Positions 1-8,800 of a stretch of DNA of 64,000 bases are shown here, piece after piece. Position 1 is the first letter of the stretch. Each line of letters starts with the position of its first letter. The DNA comes from JALORV01 sp035498175 (GTDB lineage: Bacteria; Pseudomonadota; Gammaproteobacteria; Burkholderiales; Burkholderiaceae_F). The stretch lies in contig DATKAJ010000113.1 in assembly GCA_035498175.1 (NCBI GenBank), positions 1 through 64,000 of the forward strand, in the 5' to 3' direction. A program made the translations under genes and the position numbers. The notes under the pieces are model-generated. The model was not told the origin of the DNA, searched no databases, and saw only the letters and a list, made by a program, of their open reading frames with translations.

Positions 1-2809
1 TCGAGTTCGCGTAGTCGGAGAAGGTCGCGGTACCCTTGTCGGCGGCGACGACGAGGTACGGGTCGTCGGCGTCGTGGCGCACCACCGACGGCGGTGCGAC
101 GGTCTTGCCGCCGACGAGGTTGTCGGTCAGGTCGAGCAGCCCGCGCAGATAGTCCTGATAGCAGGCCACGCCCTCCCTGAGGAAGGCATCGCGGTCGGTC
201 GCGGGCGGCGCCTTCTTCAGCACGAATCCGCCCTTGCTGCCGACGGGAACGATGACCGTGTTCTTCACCATCTGCGCCTTGACGAGGCCGAGCACCTCGG
301 TGCGGAAGTCCTCAGGCCGGTCGGACCAGCGCAGGCCACCACGCGCGACCTTGCCGCCGCGCAGGTGCACACCTTCGAAGCGCGTGGAGTAGACGAAGAT
401 CTCGAACATCGGCCGCGGTTCCGGCAGCGCCGGAACTCGCTTCGGATCGAACTTGAAGCTGACGAAGCTGCGGCGCGGCCCATCGGCGCCGCTGGCGCCC
501 ACACCCGTCCGCCAGAAATTGGTCCGCAGGGTCGCCTGGACCAGGGCTAGCAGCTGGCGCAGCACGCGGTCCTCGCTCGCGTTCGGCACGCGGTCCAGCG
601 CCTGTTCGATCGCGCGGACCTGGCTCGCGGCCGCGTTCGTGTCATGCTGGTCCGGCGCGAAGCGCAGGCGGAACAGACGCATCAGCAAGCCGGCGATGCG
701 GGGATGCGCGTCGAGCGTCGCCTCGATGTACGGCTGCGACAGCGGAAATCCCACCTGGCGCAGGTACTTTGCATACGCGCGCAGGACCGTGACCTCATCC
801 GCTCCGAGACCCGCCTTCAGCACCAGGCGGTTGAAATCATCGTTGTCGACGCGGCCGGTGAAGACGCGCGCAAACGCATCCTCGAACGCCGGCGCAAGCG
901 CCGCGATGTCGAGCTCGTCGCCGGCCGGCGCCTCGAGTTCGAAGTCGTGGATCCATAGCGGCTCGGCGCCATCCGGCGTGATCTCGTACGGCCGTTCCGC
1001 CAGGACGCGCACACCCATGTGCTCGAGCATCGGCAGCGAATCCGACAGTGACACCGGCGCGGTACCGCGGTAGATCTTGAAGCCGAGCCGCCCCGCCGCT
1101 GCGCCGCGGGGGCGGAACAGCCGCAGCACGAGGTCGGTGCGCGATAGTCGGTCCAGACACTCGATGTCCTCGACGGCGCTTTCGGCGTCGCTGTGCTCCC
1201 GGTACGACGCCGGAAACGCGGAGCCGTAGCGGCGCAGCGCGCGCGCCGCCGCCGCTTCCTCGACCTGGTCATTCAGTGCGTCGCGCAGGTCGTCCTCCCA
1301 GCGACGCGCCGCGGCAGCCAGTTGCGCCTCGAGCGCGCGGCGGTCATAGGGGGGAATCCAGCCCGGTGTGGTTCGCACCGTGATGTGGATTCGCGCCAGC
1401 ACCGCATCGGTGAGCAGCACGTCGAACTCGGCGGCCGAGCCGTTGAATGCTTCGAGCAGGATCCACTGGAACTTGCGGCGCAGCCCGGTGGTGTAGTTCT
1501 CGCGTGGAACGAAGATCAGGCACGACACGAAGCGTTCGAAGGCGTCGTGTCGCACGAACAGGCGGAAGCGCTGGCGTTCGCCGAGCTGCACGATGCCGTT
1601 GGCGATCTCGAACAGTTCGTCGGCTGAAATCTGGAACAGCTCGTCGCGCGGATAGCTTTCGAGGATGTGGGTCAGCGCCTTGCCGAGGTGGCTCGCCGGC
1701 GCGAGGCCCGCGCGCTCGGTCACGGCGCGCACCTTGCCGCGCAGCAGCGGAACTTCCGATACACGCGCGCTGTAGGCTGCCGAAGTGAACAGGCCGATGA
1801 AGCGATGCTCGCCGATCACGCGGCCATCGGAGTCGTAGCGCTTGATCCCGACGTAGTCGACATACCCGGGCCGATGCACTGTCGCCCGCGTCGTCGCCTT
1901 CGTGACCAGCAGCAGCGGCGAGGGCGAGGTGGCAAGGCTGCGCATCGCCCGCGGGGCCGTCGAAAAGCTGATTGAACTTGCCGCCGGCACGCCACCTTCG
2001 CGCAGGATGCCGAGCCCGGACTCGGAACCGCGCACCAGCTCGAGTTCGCCATTGCGCACACGCAGGTCGTTGCAGCGATAGCCGAGCAGCAGCATGTGGT
2101 CCTCGGTCAGCCACTGCAGCAACGCGCGAGATTCCGCGAGCTCCTCGCGCGACACCGGCGGCGGCCGCTCGTCGAGTTCGCGGATGACATCGCGCAGCTT
2201 CGCGACCATCGCCTTCCAGTCGGTCACGGCAGCGCGGACATCGCTGAGCACGCGCTCGATGCCTTCGGCCAGCCCTGCCCGCGCGACCGGATCAGCGATA
2301 CGGTCGACCTCAAGATGCATGAACGATTCGCGCGACCAGTCAGGCCGCTCCGCGCGCGGCTGCAGTTCGACGAGTTCGCCCGCCTCGTTGCGACGGACGG
2401 CGAAGATCGGGTGGAAGATCAGGTGCAGCGTCAGTCCCTGCCGGTTGATCTCGACCGAGGTCGAGTCGACCAGGAACGGCATATCGTCGTTGACGACCTC
2501 GACCACGGTGTGCCGCGAAGCGAAGCCGGCGTCAGGCACCGTCGGATTGAGCACCCTGAGCTTCGGTTCCCCGGGGTTTCGCACGTGCGCGAACCGCAGG
2601 TGCGACCACACCATGCCGTACAGATCCTGCGCGCTGCGCTCTTCGAGGTCTTCCGGATCCGCCTGGCGGAAGTACTGCTCACAGAAGGTCATCAGCAGCG
2701 TACGTTCGCTGCCGGTGTGGCGCTCGGCGATGAGCGCGGCGACCTCCGCCAGTCTGCGGGTCTTGCCGGTGTCGGGCGAAGACGCAAGAGGAAGTGTGGC
2801 GGCCTGCAT
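1..2809 (-). CDS. gdhB: NAD-specific glutamate dehydrogenase, large family (3' end beyond window)
   Basis: Open frame running off the left edge, about 936 codons visible of the roughly 1600 usual for this family. The enzyme oxidatively deaminates glutamate to 2-oxoglutarate and ammonia using NAD. The N-terminal regulatory part is complete, for example the stretch VVNDDMPFLVDSTSVEINR near residue 100. The catalytic part begins close to the edge with GGLRWSDRPEDFRTEVLGL and then KNTVIVPVGSKGGF, which is typical of the GDH catalytic core. The chosen ATG at 2809 has AGGGAG a few bases upstream. The C-terminal half lies outside the window, so intactness cannot be judged. It faces away from the exonuclease gene, with about 125 bp between them. 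Confidence 0.93.
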   Translation of the reverse strand, partial: MQAATLPLASSPDTGKTRRLAEVAALIAERHTGSERTLLMTFCEQYFRQADPEDLEERSAQDLYGMVWSHLRFAHVRNPGEPKLRVLNPTVPDAGFASRHTVVEVVNDDMPFLVDSTSVEINRQGLTLHLIFHPIFAVRRNEAGELVELQPRAERPDWSRESFMHLEVDRIADPVARAGLAEGIERVLSDVRAAVTDWKAMVAKLRDVIRELDERPPPVSREELAESRALLQWLTEDHMLLLGYRCNDLRVRNGELELVRGSESGLGILREGGVPAASSISFSTAPRAMRSLATSPSPLLLVTKATTRATVHRPGYVDYVGIKRYDSDGRVIGEHRFIGLFTSAAYSARVSEVPLLRGKVRAVTERAGLAPASHLGKALTHILESYPRDELFQISADELFEIANGIVQLGERQRFRLFVRHDAFERFVSCLIFVPRENYTTGLRRKFQWILLEAFNGSAAEFDVLLTDAVLARIHITVRTTPGWIPPYDRRALEAQLAAAARRWEDDLRDALNDQVEEAAAARALRRYGSAFPASYREHSDAESAVEDIECLDRLSRTDLVLRLFRPRGAAAGRLGFKIYRGTAPVSLSDSLPMLEHMGVRVLAERPYEITPDGAEPLWIHDFELEAPAGDELDIAALAPAFEDAFARVFTGRVDNDDFNRLVLKAGLGADEVTVLRAYAKYLRQVGFPLSQPYIEATLDAHPRIAGLLMRLFRLRFAPDQHDTNAAASQVRAIEQALDRVPNASEDRVLRQLLALVQATLRTNFWRTGVGASGADGPRRSFVSFKFDPKRVPALPEPRPMFEIFVYSTRFEGVHLRGGKVARGGLRWSDRPEDFRTEVLGLVKAQMVKNTVIVPVGSKGGFVLKKAPPATDRDAFLREGVACYQDYLRGLLDLTDNLVGGKTVAPPSVVRHDADDPYLVVAADKGTATFSDYANS

Positions 2810-2934
2810 GGCATGTCTCCCTGTTCTTCAGCCGGCGCCTCGTGAGCTCCAGCAGCTTGACCTGCCAGTATGCCCCGCGGCGCGGATTTGTGACGCTGGT
2901 GCCCGATAATTCGCGGGCCGGACCGCTGCCACCG

Positions 2935-4404
2935 ATGCTGCCCCCGATTGCCCCCCGACTCGCCTTCGTCGATGTCGAGACGACAGGCTCGAGCCCCGAG
3001 CGCGAGCGGGTGACGGAAGTCGGCCTGGTCGGCGTCGATTTCGACGGCGACGATGCGCGCGTGATCGAATGGTCGTCGCTCGTCAATCCGGGCATTCCGA
3101 TCCCGCCCGAGATCCAGTGGCTCACCGGCATCACCAACGACATGGTGCGCGAGGCGCCGGCTTTCGGAGAGATCGCGCAGGAGCTCTACGACCGCCTCGA
3201 CGGGGCAGTGTTCGTCGCGCACAACGCGCGCTTCGACTACGGCTTCCTGCGCGCGGAGTTCGCACGCGCCGACCTCAATTTCCACGCGAAGACGCTGTGC
3301 ACGGTGCGGCTGTCACGACACCTGTATCCCGACCGCGGTCCGCACACGCTGGACGCGATCATCGAGCGCTTTGATCTTGGCGGCGAGCAGCGCCATCGCG
3401 CCCTCGGCGACGCGCGCGTGCTCTGGCGCCTGCTGGAGAAGCTGGCGGAGCGCCACCCGCCGGCCGAGCTCGAACTGGCGGTGGCGACTCTGCTGCGGCG
3501 ACCGAGTCTGCCGCCACATCTGCCGCCCGATGCTCTCGACGGCGTTCCGCGCGCGCCGGGCGTGTACCTGTTCTACGGGCTCAACGAGCATCCGATCTAT
3601 ATCGGCAAGAGCGTCGACCTGAAGGCGCGCATGGCCGGCCACTTCAACGCCGAGCATCGTGCCGGCCGCGAGCTGCGGCTGTCACAGGAAGTGCACAGGC
3701 TCGAGTGGGAAGAATGCGCCGGCGAGTTCGGCGCCCTGCTGCGCGAGTGCGAGCTCGTGAAGACCCGGCTGCCCGCGCACAACGTCGCGCTGCGCCGCAA
3801 GCAGAACCAGGTGATGCTGCAGTTCGCCGACGACGGGCGGCCACAGTATCTGTGCGCCGCGACCCTCGCCCCCGATGGGCTCGCCGGCGTCTATGGGCCC
3901 TTCGGCTCGCGCGCCGCGGCGCGCCGCCTGCTGGCTGAGCTTGCGCATGAGCACGGGCTCTGCATGAAGGTGCTGCGGCTCGAAGGGCGGCGCGGGCCGG
4001 ACGGCCTGCCGTGCTTCAGCCGCCAGCTGCGTCGCTGCCTTGGCGCCTGCGTCGGGATCGAGTCGCCGCGCGAACACGGCGATCGGGTGCGCGAACTGTT
4101 GTCCGGCTGGCTCATACCCGACTGGCCCTATACCGGGCCGGTCGCGCTGGTGGAGCGCAACGAGGCCCGCTGCCGCGAGGACATCCATGTGTTCGACCGC
4201 TGGTGCTGGCTCGGATCGGTCAAGACGCTCGAAGCGGCGCAGGCCCTGGCTCACGGCGGCTTGCGGGCCTTCGAAGCCGACGCCGCTCGCCTTGCGCGGC
4301 AGGCCTTTGACGGCCGATACGCGGTTGAATGCATGGCGCTTGGCGCGGCTCAAAGCGAAGACGCCGCAGTGTTGCCAGCATCACCACATGCAGCTGTGAA
4401 GTGA
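2935..4404 (+). CDS. DEDDh exonuclease fused to UvrC/Cho-like GIY-YIG nuclease
   Basis: A 489-residue fusion protein. Residues 1-170 are a DnaQ-type 3'-5' exonuclease: FVDVETTG carries the first acidic pair, FVAHNARFDYGFL the second motif, and HRALGDARVL the DEDDh histidine and last aspartate. From about residue 200 a GIY-YIG domain follows (GVYLFYGLNEHPIYIGKS), with the spacing seen in the UvrC N-terminus and Cho. A cysteine-rich stretch (CFSRQLRRCLGACVG) near 365 also matches UvrC/Cho. The HhH and UvrB-binding parts of full UvrC are absent. The same fusion order is known in actinobacteria and proteobacteria. The role is likely DNA repair incision plus trimming. ATG 2935 was chosen because upstream in-frame starts would run into the gdh leader. 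Confidence 0.88.
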   Translation: MLPPIAPRLAFVDVETTGSSPERERVTEVGLVGVDFDGDDARVIEWSSLVNPGIPIPPEIQWLTGITNDMVREAPAFGEIAQELYDRLDGAVFVAHNARFDYGFLRAEFARADLNFHAKTLCTVRLSRHLYPDRGPHTLDAIIERFDLGGEQRHRALGDARVLWRLLEKLAERHPPAELELAVATLLRRPSLPPHLPPDALDGVPRAPGVYLFYGLNEHPIYIGKSVDLKARMAGHFNAEHRAGRELRLSQEVHRLEWEECAGEFGALLRECELVKTRLPAHNVALRRKQNQVMLQFADDGRPQYLCAATLAPDGLAGVYGPFGSRAAARRLLAELAHEHGLCMKVLRLEGRRGPDGLPCFSRQLRRCLGACVGIESPREHGDRVRELLSGWLIPDWPYTGPVALVERNEARCREDIHVFDRWCWLGSVKTLEAAQALAHGGLRAFEADAARLARQAFDGRYAVECMALGAAQSEDAAVLPASPHAAVK

Positions 4405-4413
4405 GGCGTGGCG

Positions 4414-4806
4414 ATGAAGAATGCGTATGGATTTGGCAAGACCGTGGCGCTCGGGTTCGACGACGCCGTGCAAAGGGCGACTGCGGAACTTGCGAAGGAA
4501 GGCTTTGGCGTGCTGACCGAGATCGACGTCAAGGCGACGATGAAGAAAAAGCTCGATATCGACGTGCGCCCATATCGGATCCTCGGTGCCTGCAACCCGC
4601 CGCTGGCTCGTCGCGCCCTCGAGGCCGAGCCGACCATCGGGCTGCTGTTGCCGTGCAATGTGGTGGTACGGGAATCGGACGACGGCAACACGCAGGTGGA
4701 ATTCAAGGACCCGGACGCGATGAAGCAACTTTCATCGAGCCCGGCGCTCGGCGCGGTGGCGGCGGAAGTCCGGACGAGGCTGCAACGCGTGATGCAGTGC
4801 GTCTGA
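4414..4806 (+). CDS. DUF302 family protein
   Basis: A 130-residue soluble protein of the DUF302 family. The family pattern is clear: an N-terminal strand-helix with FDDAVQRATAELAKEGFGVLTEIDVKATM (residues 14-42), then YRILGACNPPLARRALEAEP and LLLPCNVVVRE. The biochemical role of the family is unknown. It is often found near stress or sulfur genes, but nothing here adds context. It starts 9 bp after the exonuclease fusion gene and may be co-transcribed. An in-frame GTG at 4408 would add two residues; ATG 4414 fits better the GAGG eight bases upstream. Confidence 0.8.
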   Translation: MKNAYGFGKTVALGFDDAVQRATAELAKEGFGVLTEIDVKATMKKKLDIDVRPYRILGACNPPLARRALEAEPTIGLLLPCNVVVRESDDGNTQVEFKDPDAMKQLSSSPALGAVAAEVRTRLQRVMQCV

Positions 4807-4835
4807 GTGCCACGCGACCCGCACCGGGCGCGGCG

Positions 4836-4856
4836 CGGAAGGCGTAGCGTCTTCCG
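4836..4856. terminator. Short hairpin between convergent genes
   Basis: Arms CGGAAG and CTTCCG flank a nine-base centre that can extend the stem. It sits between the end of the DUF302 gene and the convergent anti-sigma-like gene. There is no clear T-run on either side, so it is a weak terminator candidate. Confidence 0.35.
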
Positions 4857-4857
4857 A

Positions 4858-5829
4858 CTAGCGAGTGCCGGTCGGCGGCAGGGCTTCCGCCGGGATGGCC
4901 ACCTGCGGATAGCGCTCGCGGAACTGCTTCAGCTCGGCGTCGGCCTCGGCGTGGCGGCCGTCGCGCCGCAGCCGGATGATCTTGTCGAGCCAGTCTTCGG
5001 CGCGCAGCGGCGGCGATGCCGCATCGGCGGCGGCCGACTCGGCGGACGCGGCCGCGCTTGCCGCGAGAGCCCCCTGCTTTTGCGGTTTGGCCACGATGCC
5101 GGCAGCCCGGTCGGTCCGCTCGTCCGGGCCGGGCGAAGATGCCGTGGCCGGTGCGGGTTCCGTCCTTGCGGTTTCGGGAGTGGCCGCACGCGCCTTCACT
5201 TCGGGCGAAGCGGCCACGGCCAGCGGTACAGACGGCGCGGCGGACTCTTCCTTCGCAGAGCGCGCACGCTGCTCAGGTGCCGCCGTGGCGGGCGTTTCGT
5301 TCCGCAATTGACGCATCGAATCGCGCTCGGTCTGGTCGCGACCAGGTTGCGCATCCGCCTGCTGAGCAATTTTCGGCGCCGCGCGCTTGACCAGCGGCGG
5401 CGCATCTCGACTCGGTGCTGGATTCAGAGCCACTTCTGGCGATGCCTGAGCGCTCGATGACCCCTGCGCCGGAATCGTCTCACGCGATGCCGATGCAGCG
5501 TCGGCCTTCTCGGCGGGCGCGGCCGGCCGTGCTGCCACCGGTGCCGGAGCGCGCTCCGTCACGGGAGGCGCGTTGAAGCTCGGCATCTCGCGCTCGGTAC
5601 GAACCGTGAGCATCGCGGCGAGCGTGGACAGCAGCACGGCGGCTGCGGCAGCCATGGGCCAGCGCGGCAGTCCGCGACGCGGCCGCGCGGCCGCATCGCG
5701 CGGCTGCGCCTTCACCTCGCGTGCTGCGGCTGCCAGAATAGCCGCGCGCGTCGCCGCCGAAGGTCGCGCGTCGAGGGCTTCGTTGGCAGCGCGATAGGCT
5801 CGCCGTAGGCGATCGCTGTCTTCGCTCAA
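4858..5829 (-). CDS. Putative anti-sigma-like single-pass membrane protein
   Basis: Predicted 323-residue protein read from a TTG start. Residues 1-50 are a short charged cytoplasmic domain (SEDSDRLRRAYRAANEALDARP). One membrane segment follows near 60-80 (AAAAAVLLSTLAAML), then a long Ala/Pro/Glu-rich low-complexity periplasmic region. The conserved-looking tail has EDWLDKIIRLRRDGRHAEADAELKQF near residue 275. It lies immediately downstream of an ECF sigma gene, so a role as its membrane-bound antagonist is likely by context; no zinc-finger anti-sigma motif is visible. The TTG at 5829 has GGGAG seven bases upstream and overlaps the stop of a 27-codon frame that itself overlaps the sigma stop. 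Start choice is uncertain. Confidence 0.6.
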   Translation of the reverse strand: MSEDSDRLRRAYRAANEALDARPSAATRAAILAAAAREVKAQPRDAAARPRRGLPRWPMAAAAAVLLSTLAAMLTVRTEREMPSFNAPPVTERAPAPVAARPAAPAEKADAASASRETIPAQGSSSAQASPEVALNPAPSRDAPPLVKRAAPKIAQQADAQPGRDQTERDSMRQLRNETPATAAPEQRARSAKEESAAPSVPLAVAASPEVKARAATPETARTEPAPATASSPGPDERTDRAAGIVAKPQKQGALAASAAASAESAAADAASPPLRAEDWLDKIIRLRRDGRHAEADAELKQFRERYPQVAIPAEALPPTGTR

Positions 5830-5909
5830 TGCCGCTCCCGTCGCCGGCTGCGCTCGCCGCCGCCTGTCATGGCGGTGTGCATGCGGGAAGTCGGGTGCTG
5901 CGCGTTCAT
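5826..5909 (-). CDS. 27-residue coupled small ORF between sigma and anti-sigma-like genes
   Basis: ATG 5909 overlaps the sigma-factor TGA as ATGA. The frame encodes 27 residues ending in an Arg-rich tail (GGGERSRRRERH) and stops with a TGA that overlaps the TTG start of the downstream membrane protein. The double overlap suggests translational coupling, either through a tiny leader peptide or as a relic of a frameshifted anti-sigma N-terminus. No family is recognised. Confidence 0.3.
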   Translation of the reverse strand: MNAQHPTSRMHTAMTGGGERSRRRERH

Positions 5910-6475
5910 TGCCATGCCTCCATCGTCGACCGCAGCTTCGCCATCGCATAGCGCAGCCGGCTCTTGACCGTTTCCGTCCCGGCTCCAGTCACCTGCGCAA
6001 TCTCCTCCAGTGAGAGGCCAGCCTCAATCTGCAGGAGGAATGCCTCGCGTTGTGCCGGCGGCAGCGCCTCGACAGCAGCAACAAAGGCGAGCGCCTCGGC
6101 ACGCGACACGACCTGCACATCCGGGCGGTCGGAAGCGGGGCCTGGCACGTCGAACGGCGTCTCGTCCGGGTCGTTGGCGGCGTCATCGAGGCTCATCGTG
6201 CCGTCCTGTGCGCGCCAATGATCGACCATCTTGCTCCGCGCGACGGTGTAGAGCCACGTCGTGAAGCGCGCGCGCGGCTCGAATCGGCCAGCATGTCGAA
6301 TGACCGCCATCCACGTCTCCTGCAGCAGATCGTCCGCGACCGCCGGCGCCGCACCCTGCCGCAGAAAGTAGCGATACACCGGCCGTTCGTGGCGCTCGTA
6401 CAGTTCGGCGAACGCGCGCCCATCGCCGCCCGCATACGCGGCCAGCAGAGCCTCGTCGCTCGCCGGTTCCTCCAT
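5906..6475 (-). CDS. RNA polymerase ECF sigma factor
   Basis: 189-residue sigma-70 family protein of the ECF type. Region 2 is at residues 20-90 (YRYFLRQGAAPAVADDLLQETW, then FTTWLYTVARSKMVDHWR, with the -10 recognition helix). Region 4 is at residues 130-185 (LPPAQREAFLLQIEAGLSLEEIA, then GAGTETVKSRLRYAMAKLR, the HTH that reads -35). Region 3 is absent, as expected. It directs a regulon that cannot be read from here. It is followed by an overlapping small frame and a membrane protein that is probably its antagonist. ATG 6475 is chosen because the upstream extension has no sigma-like sequence. Confidence 0.92.
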   Translation of the reverse strand: MEEPASDEALLAAYAGGDGRAFAELYERHERPVYRYFLRQGAAPAVADDLLQETWMAVIRHAGRFEPRARFTTWLYTVARSKMVDHWRAQDGTMSLDDAANDPDETPFDVPGPASDRPDVQVVSRAEALAFVAAVEALPPAQREAFLLQIEAGLSLEEIAQVTGAGTETVKSRLRYAMAKLRSTMEAWQ

Positions 6476-6546
6476 GGCAAGCGATTCTGCGCCGCGGGCT
6501 GACGATGCGATCGCTCCAACTGAGGCGCGAACCCCGTACACGCAGC

Positions 6547-7404
6547 TCAGCGCATCGGTGGATCGGGAACGAACCGCGCCGGCATCGGGAACGGGTCGGG
6601 TAACGGACGCGGTCGCGGGATCACACCCATCGCGATCAGATTATCGCGGCTGTCGTAGTGGATCGCGATCAGTTCATTGGGCGTCGCCTGCGCGCGTTCG
6701 AAGTCCGTGTAAGAGGTCGGCGAGCGCTCGTTGCGGCCGTGGCCCGTGCCGAGGCGCTGCTCGCGCACGCCGTCACTGCGCTGGCGGGCGTCGGCCTCGT
6801 TCGAAGCCGCGGCACCGGCTGCCGGTGCAGGCGCGTCGCGCGCCGGCTCCTGGCGCTCGGATTTCGCGAGCGGAGGCACCGGTGGACTCGGCGCGCGCGG
6901 GCGCTCACGGAATACGGCGACCCCAATCACGCCGACATTATCAGGGCGGCCGGTTCGCGCCGCGTAGGAGTCGGCGAGCGCTGTGAACTCGAAAGCAGCG
7001 ACGCGGTCCAGGTCCTTGCGCCATCCGGTGATCTGCGCGTACTGGCCGTTGGCGATGACGTAGCCGGTCTGGTCGGGCGAAGCCGATTCGCCGCTGACTG
7101 CGTTGACTCCGTCAACCGATACGACCGTCAGCGCGCGCCCGCCGGAACGATTGGTGAGCGTCACCGCGTAGCGGGTGCCCGGCTTGCCCGGCACCCACCA
7201 GCGACCGTTGTACCAGTACATCGGCAGCGTCTCGCCGGTGGAGCGATCGACGACCTGCACATCGACCAGCGAGCCGATCGCGTGCGCGGACGGGGCGATG
7301 CCAAGACCTACGGCCGTGCCCATGGCAGCCAGGGCAAGCGCCCACCCACGCGCCCGACGATGCGAGCGGTGCGGCGAGCCCGCCCGGGACGAAGTTGCCG
7401 ACAT
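6547..7404 (-). CDS. Secreted protein of unknown function, Pro/Arg-rich C-terminus
   Basis: 285 residues with a signal peptide: twin-arginine-containing n-region, hydrophobic core LALAAMGTAVGLGIA and AHA cleavage site near residue 42. The mature N-terminal half (SLVDVQVVDRSTGETLPMYWYNGRWWV, then GTRYAVTLTNRSGGRALTVVSVDGVN) looks like a beta-rich fold seen in uncharacterised periplasmic proteins. The C-terminal half is Pro, Arg and Ala rich. It carries a strong GAGAGGAG ribosome-binding site ahead of ATG 7404. It lies 71 bp upstream of the ECF sigma gene on the same strand and could be part of that transcription unit. Function is not recognised. Confidence 0.7.
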   Translation of the reverse strand: MSATSSRAGSPHRSHRRARGWALALAAMGTAVGLGIAPSAHAIGSLVDVQVVDRSTGETLPMYWYNGRWWVPGKPGTRYAVTLTNRSGGRALTVVSVDGVNAVSGESASPDQTGYVIANGQYAQITGWRKDLDRVAAFEFTALADSYAARTGRPDNVGVIGVAVFRERPRAPSPPVPPLAKSERQEPARDAPAPAAGAAASNEADARQRSDGVREQRLGTGHGRNERSPTSYTDFERAQATPNELIAIHYDSRDNLIAMGVIPRPRPLPDPFPMPARFVPDPPMR

Positions 7405-7491
7405 CGGTGTCTCCTCTCGAGGCCCATGGGGGCCGACGAACCTGTGAACGCGGCATCGGAGACAATGGGGTTAAACGCGACCCACTCTTCC

Positions 7492-8274
7492 ATGAACGAT
7501 CTGTCCCGGTTGCTGCGCCACCACCGCTCGATCCGCCACTACCTCCCTACGCCGATCGACCCTGCGCTCGTCACCGAGGTCTGCGAGGACGCGATTGCCG
7601 GCGGCTCGTCCTCGGGCAACCTCAACGGCATTTCGATCGTCCTGACGCGTGACCCCGAACGGAAGCGCCGCCTCTACGAGCTCCACCTCGAGCAGCCGAT
7701 GGTGCTCGAAGCCCCGCTGGTGGTGACCTTCTGCGCCGATTGGTACCGGACCCGCACCTGGCTGCGCCGGCGCGGCGCCCGCGACAACTTCAACAACCTG
7801 CTCGGCTACCACGTGGCTGCCTATGACGCGATGATCGTCGCGCAGAACGCCTGCCTCGGGTTCCAGGCCCGCGGGCTCGGCATCTGCTACATGGGGACGA
7901 CCTTGTACTCACTGGCGGAACTGGTGGACTTCCTGCAACTGCCGGAGACAGTTGTGCCCGTGACCAGCATCGTCGTCGGCTACCCGGCCGAGGACCCGGC
8001 GAAGCGCGATCGCCTGCCGGTGACCGCACTGGTGCACGACGAGGTCTACCGCAGACCAACCGAGGCCGTTATCGACACCATCTATGCCGAACGCGAACGG
8101 CGCGGCTGGCAGCGTTACATGTCGATCCCGGAGATCAAGGCCGCCATCGAGGCCGCGGGCATCACCTCGCTCGCGCAGTACTACACGTCCAAGATCAAGT
8201 ACGACCCCGACTTCTTCGGACCGAAGTCCGAGGAGATCCGCGCGCTGCTGGAGCGCCAGGGGTTCTGGAACTAG
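7492..8274 (+). CDS. Nitroreductase-family FMN oxidoreductase
   Basis: 260-residue nitroreductase fold protein. The N-terminal FMN phosphate-binding signature HHRSIRHYLPTPID is at residues 9-22, GGSSSGNLNGISI follows near 41, and the second FMN region LGFQARGLGICYMGT is near 120. It resembles NfsA-type NADPH-dependent reductases, which reduce nitro compounds or quinones with two electrons. The physiological substrate is unknown. The C-terminal extension (YAERERRGWQRYMSIPEIK) is typical of a subset of these enzymes. It sits divergent from the secreted-protein gene and is followed, with a 1 bp gap, by the DUF1857 gene, so the two are probably co-transcribed. ATG 7492 was preferred over an in-frame ATG further upstream because the family motif begins right after it. 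Confidence 0.88.
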   Translation: MNDLSRLLRHHRSIRHYLPTPIDPALVTEVCEDAIAGGSSSGNLNGISIVLTRDPERKRRLYELHLEQPMVLEAPLVVTFCADWYRTRTWLRRRGARDNFNNLLGYHVAAYDAMIVAQNACLGFQARGLGICYMGTTLYSLAELVDFLQLPETVVPVTSIVVGYPAEDPAKRDRLPVTALVHDEVYRRPTEAVIDTIYAERERRGWQRYMSIPEIKAAIEAAGITSLAQYYTSKIKYDPDFFGPKSEEIRALLERQGFWN

Positions 8275-8275
8275 G

Positions 8276-8761
8276 ATGCGTTTCGAGCACCTGGTGCAGA
8301 TCAACGATCCTCTGATGCCGCTGCTGACGGAGTTGACGCGCGACCAGTTGTGGCGCGGGCTGGTGCTGCGGGCCGAGGATCCCGCGCGCTTCATCGCCGG
8401 TCTGGATCGGGCCACGATCGATGCGCGCCGGGAGCTTTCAGGCGTCACCGAACTCGAGCGCACGCTCGACTACGGCAGTTTTCGTGTGCGCGACCGGGTG
8501 CGGTTGTTCCCGCGCCAGCGTAGCGAGATCCACACTGCCGCGGGTGCGTCCTGGCCCGCCAGTCGCATGGCGATCACGATCGAAGAGCCTTCGCCCGACG
8601 CGCTGTTCCTGCGTTTCGTCTACGAAGCGGAATCGGAGGTTGCCGGCGAGGGCGGACTCGACGAGGTCACGATCGCATTGCGGCAGCAGGCGTATGAAGG
8701 CGCAGACCTGGATACCGTCGTGCGCATACGCGAACTCGCCGAGGCCGGCCACCTTGGCTGA
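8276..8761 (+). CDS. DUF1857 / AtaL-like SRPBCC protein
   Basis: 161 residues matching the DUF1857 family of START-like (SRPBCC) proteins: FEHLVQINDPLMPLLTELTRDQLWRGLVLRA at the N-terminus and a typical final helix (EVTIALRQQAYEGADLDTVVRIRELAE). Members are predicted to bind small hydrophobic ligands, and the function is unassigned. The start codon follows the nitroreductase stop by one base, arguing for one transcript and perhaps a joint role in handling an aromatic or fatty substrate; that link is inference. Confidence 0.82.
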   Translation: MRFEHLVQINDPLMPLLTELTRDQLWRGLVLRAEDPARFIAGLDRATIDARRELSGVTELERTLDYGSFRVRDRVRLFPRQRSEIHTAAGASWPASRMAITIEEPSPDALFLRFVYEAESEVAGEGGLDEVTIALRQQAYEGADLDTVVRIRELAEAGHLG

Positions 8762-8800
8762 ATCAGTCCATGGCTTGCCCTGCCTAGCGCCGACGCGGCG

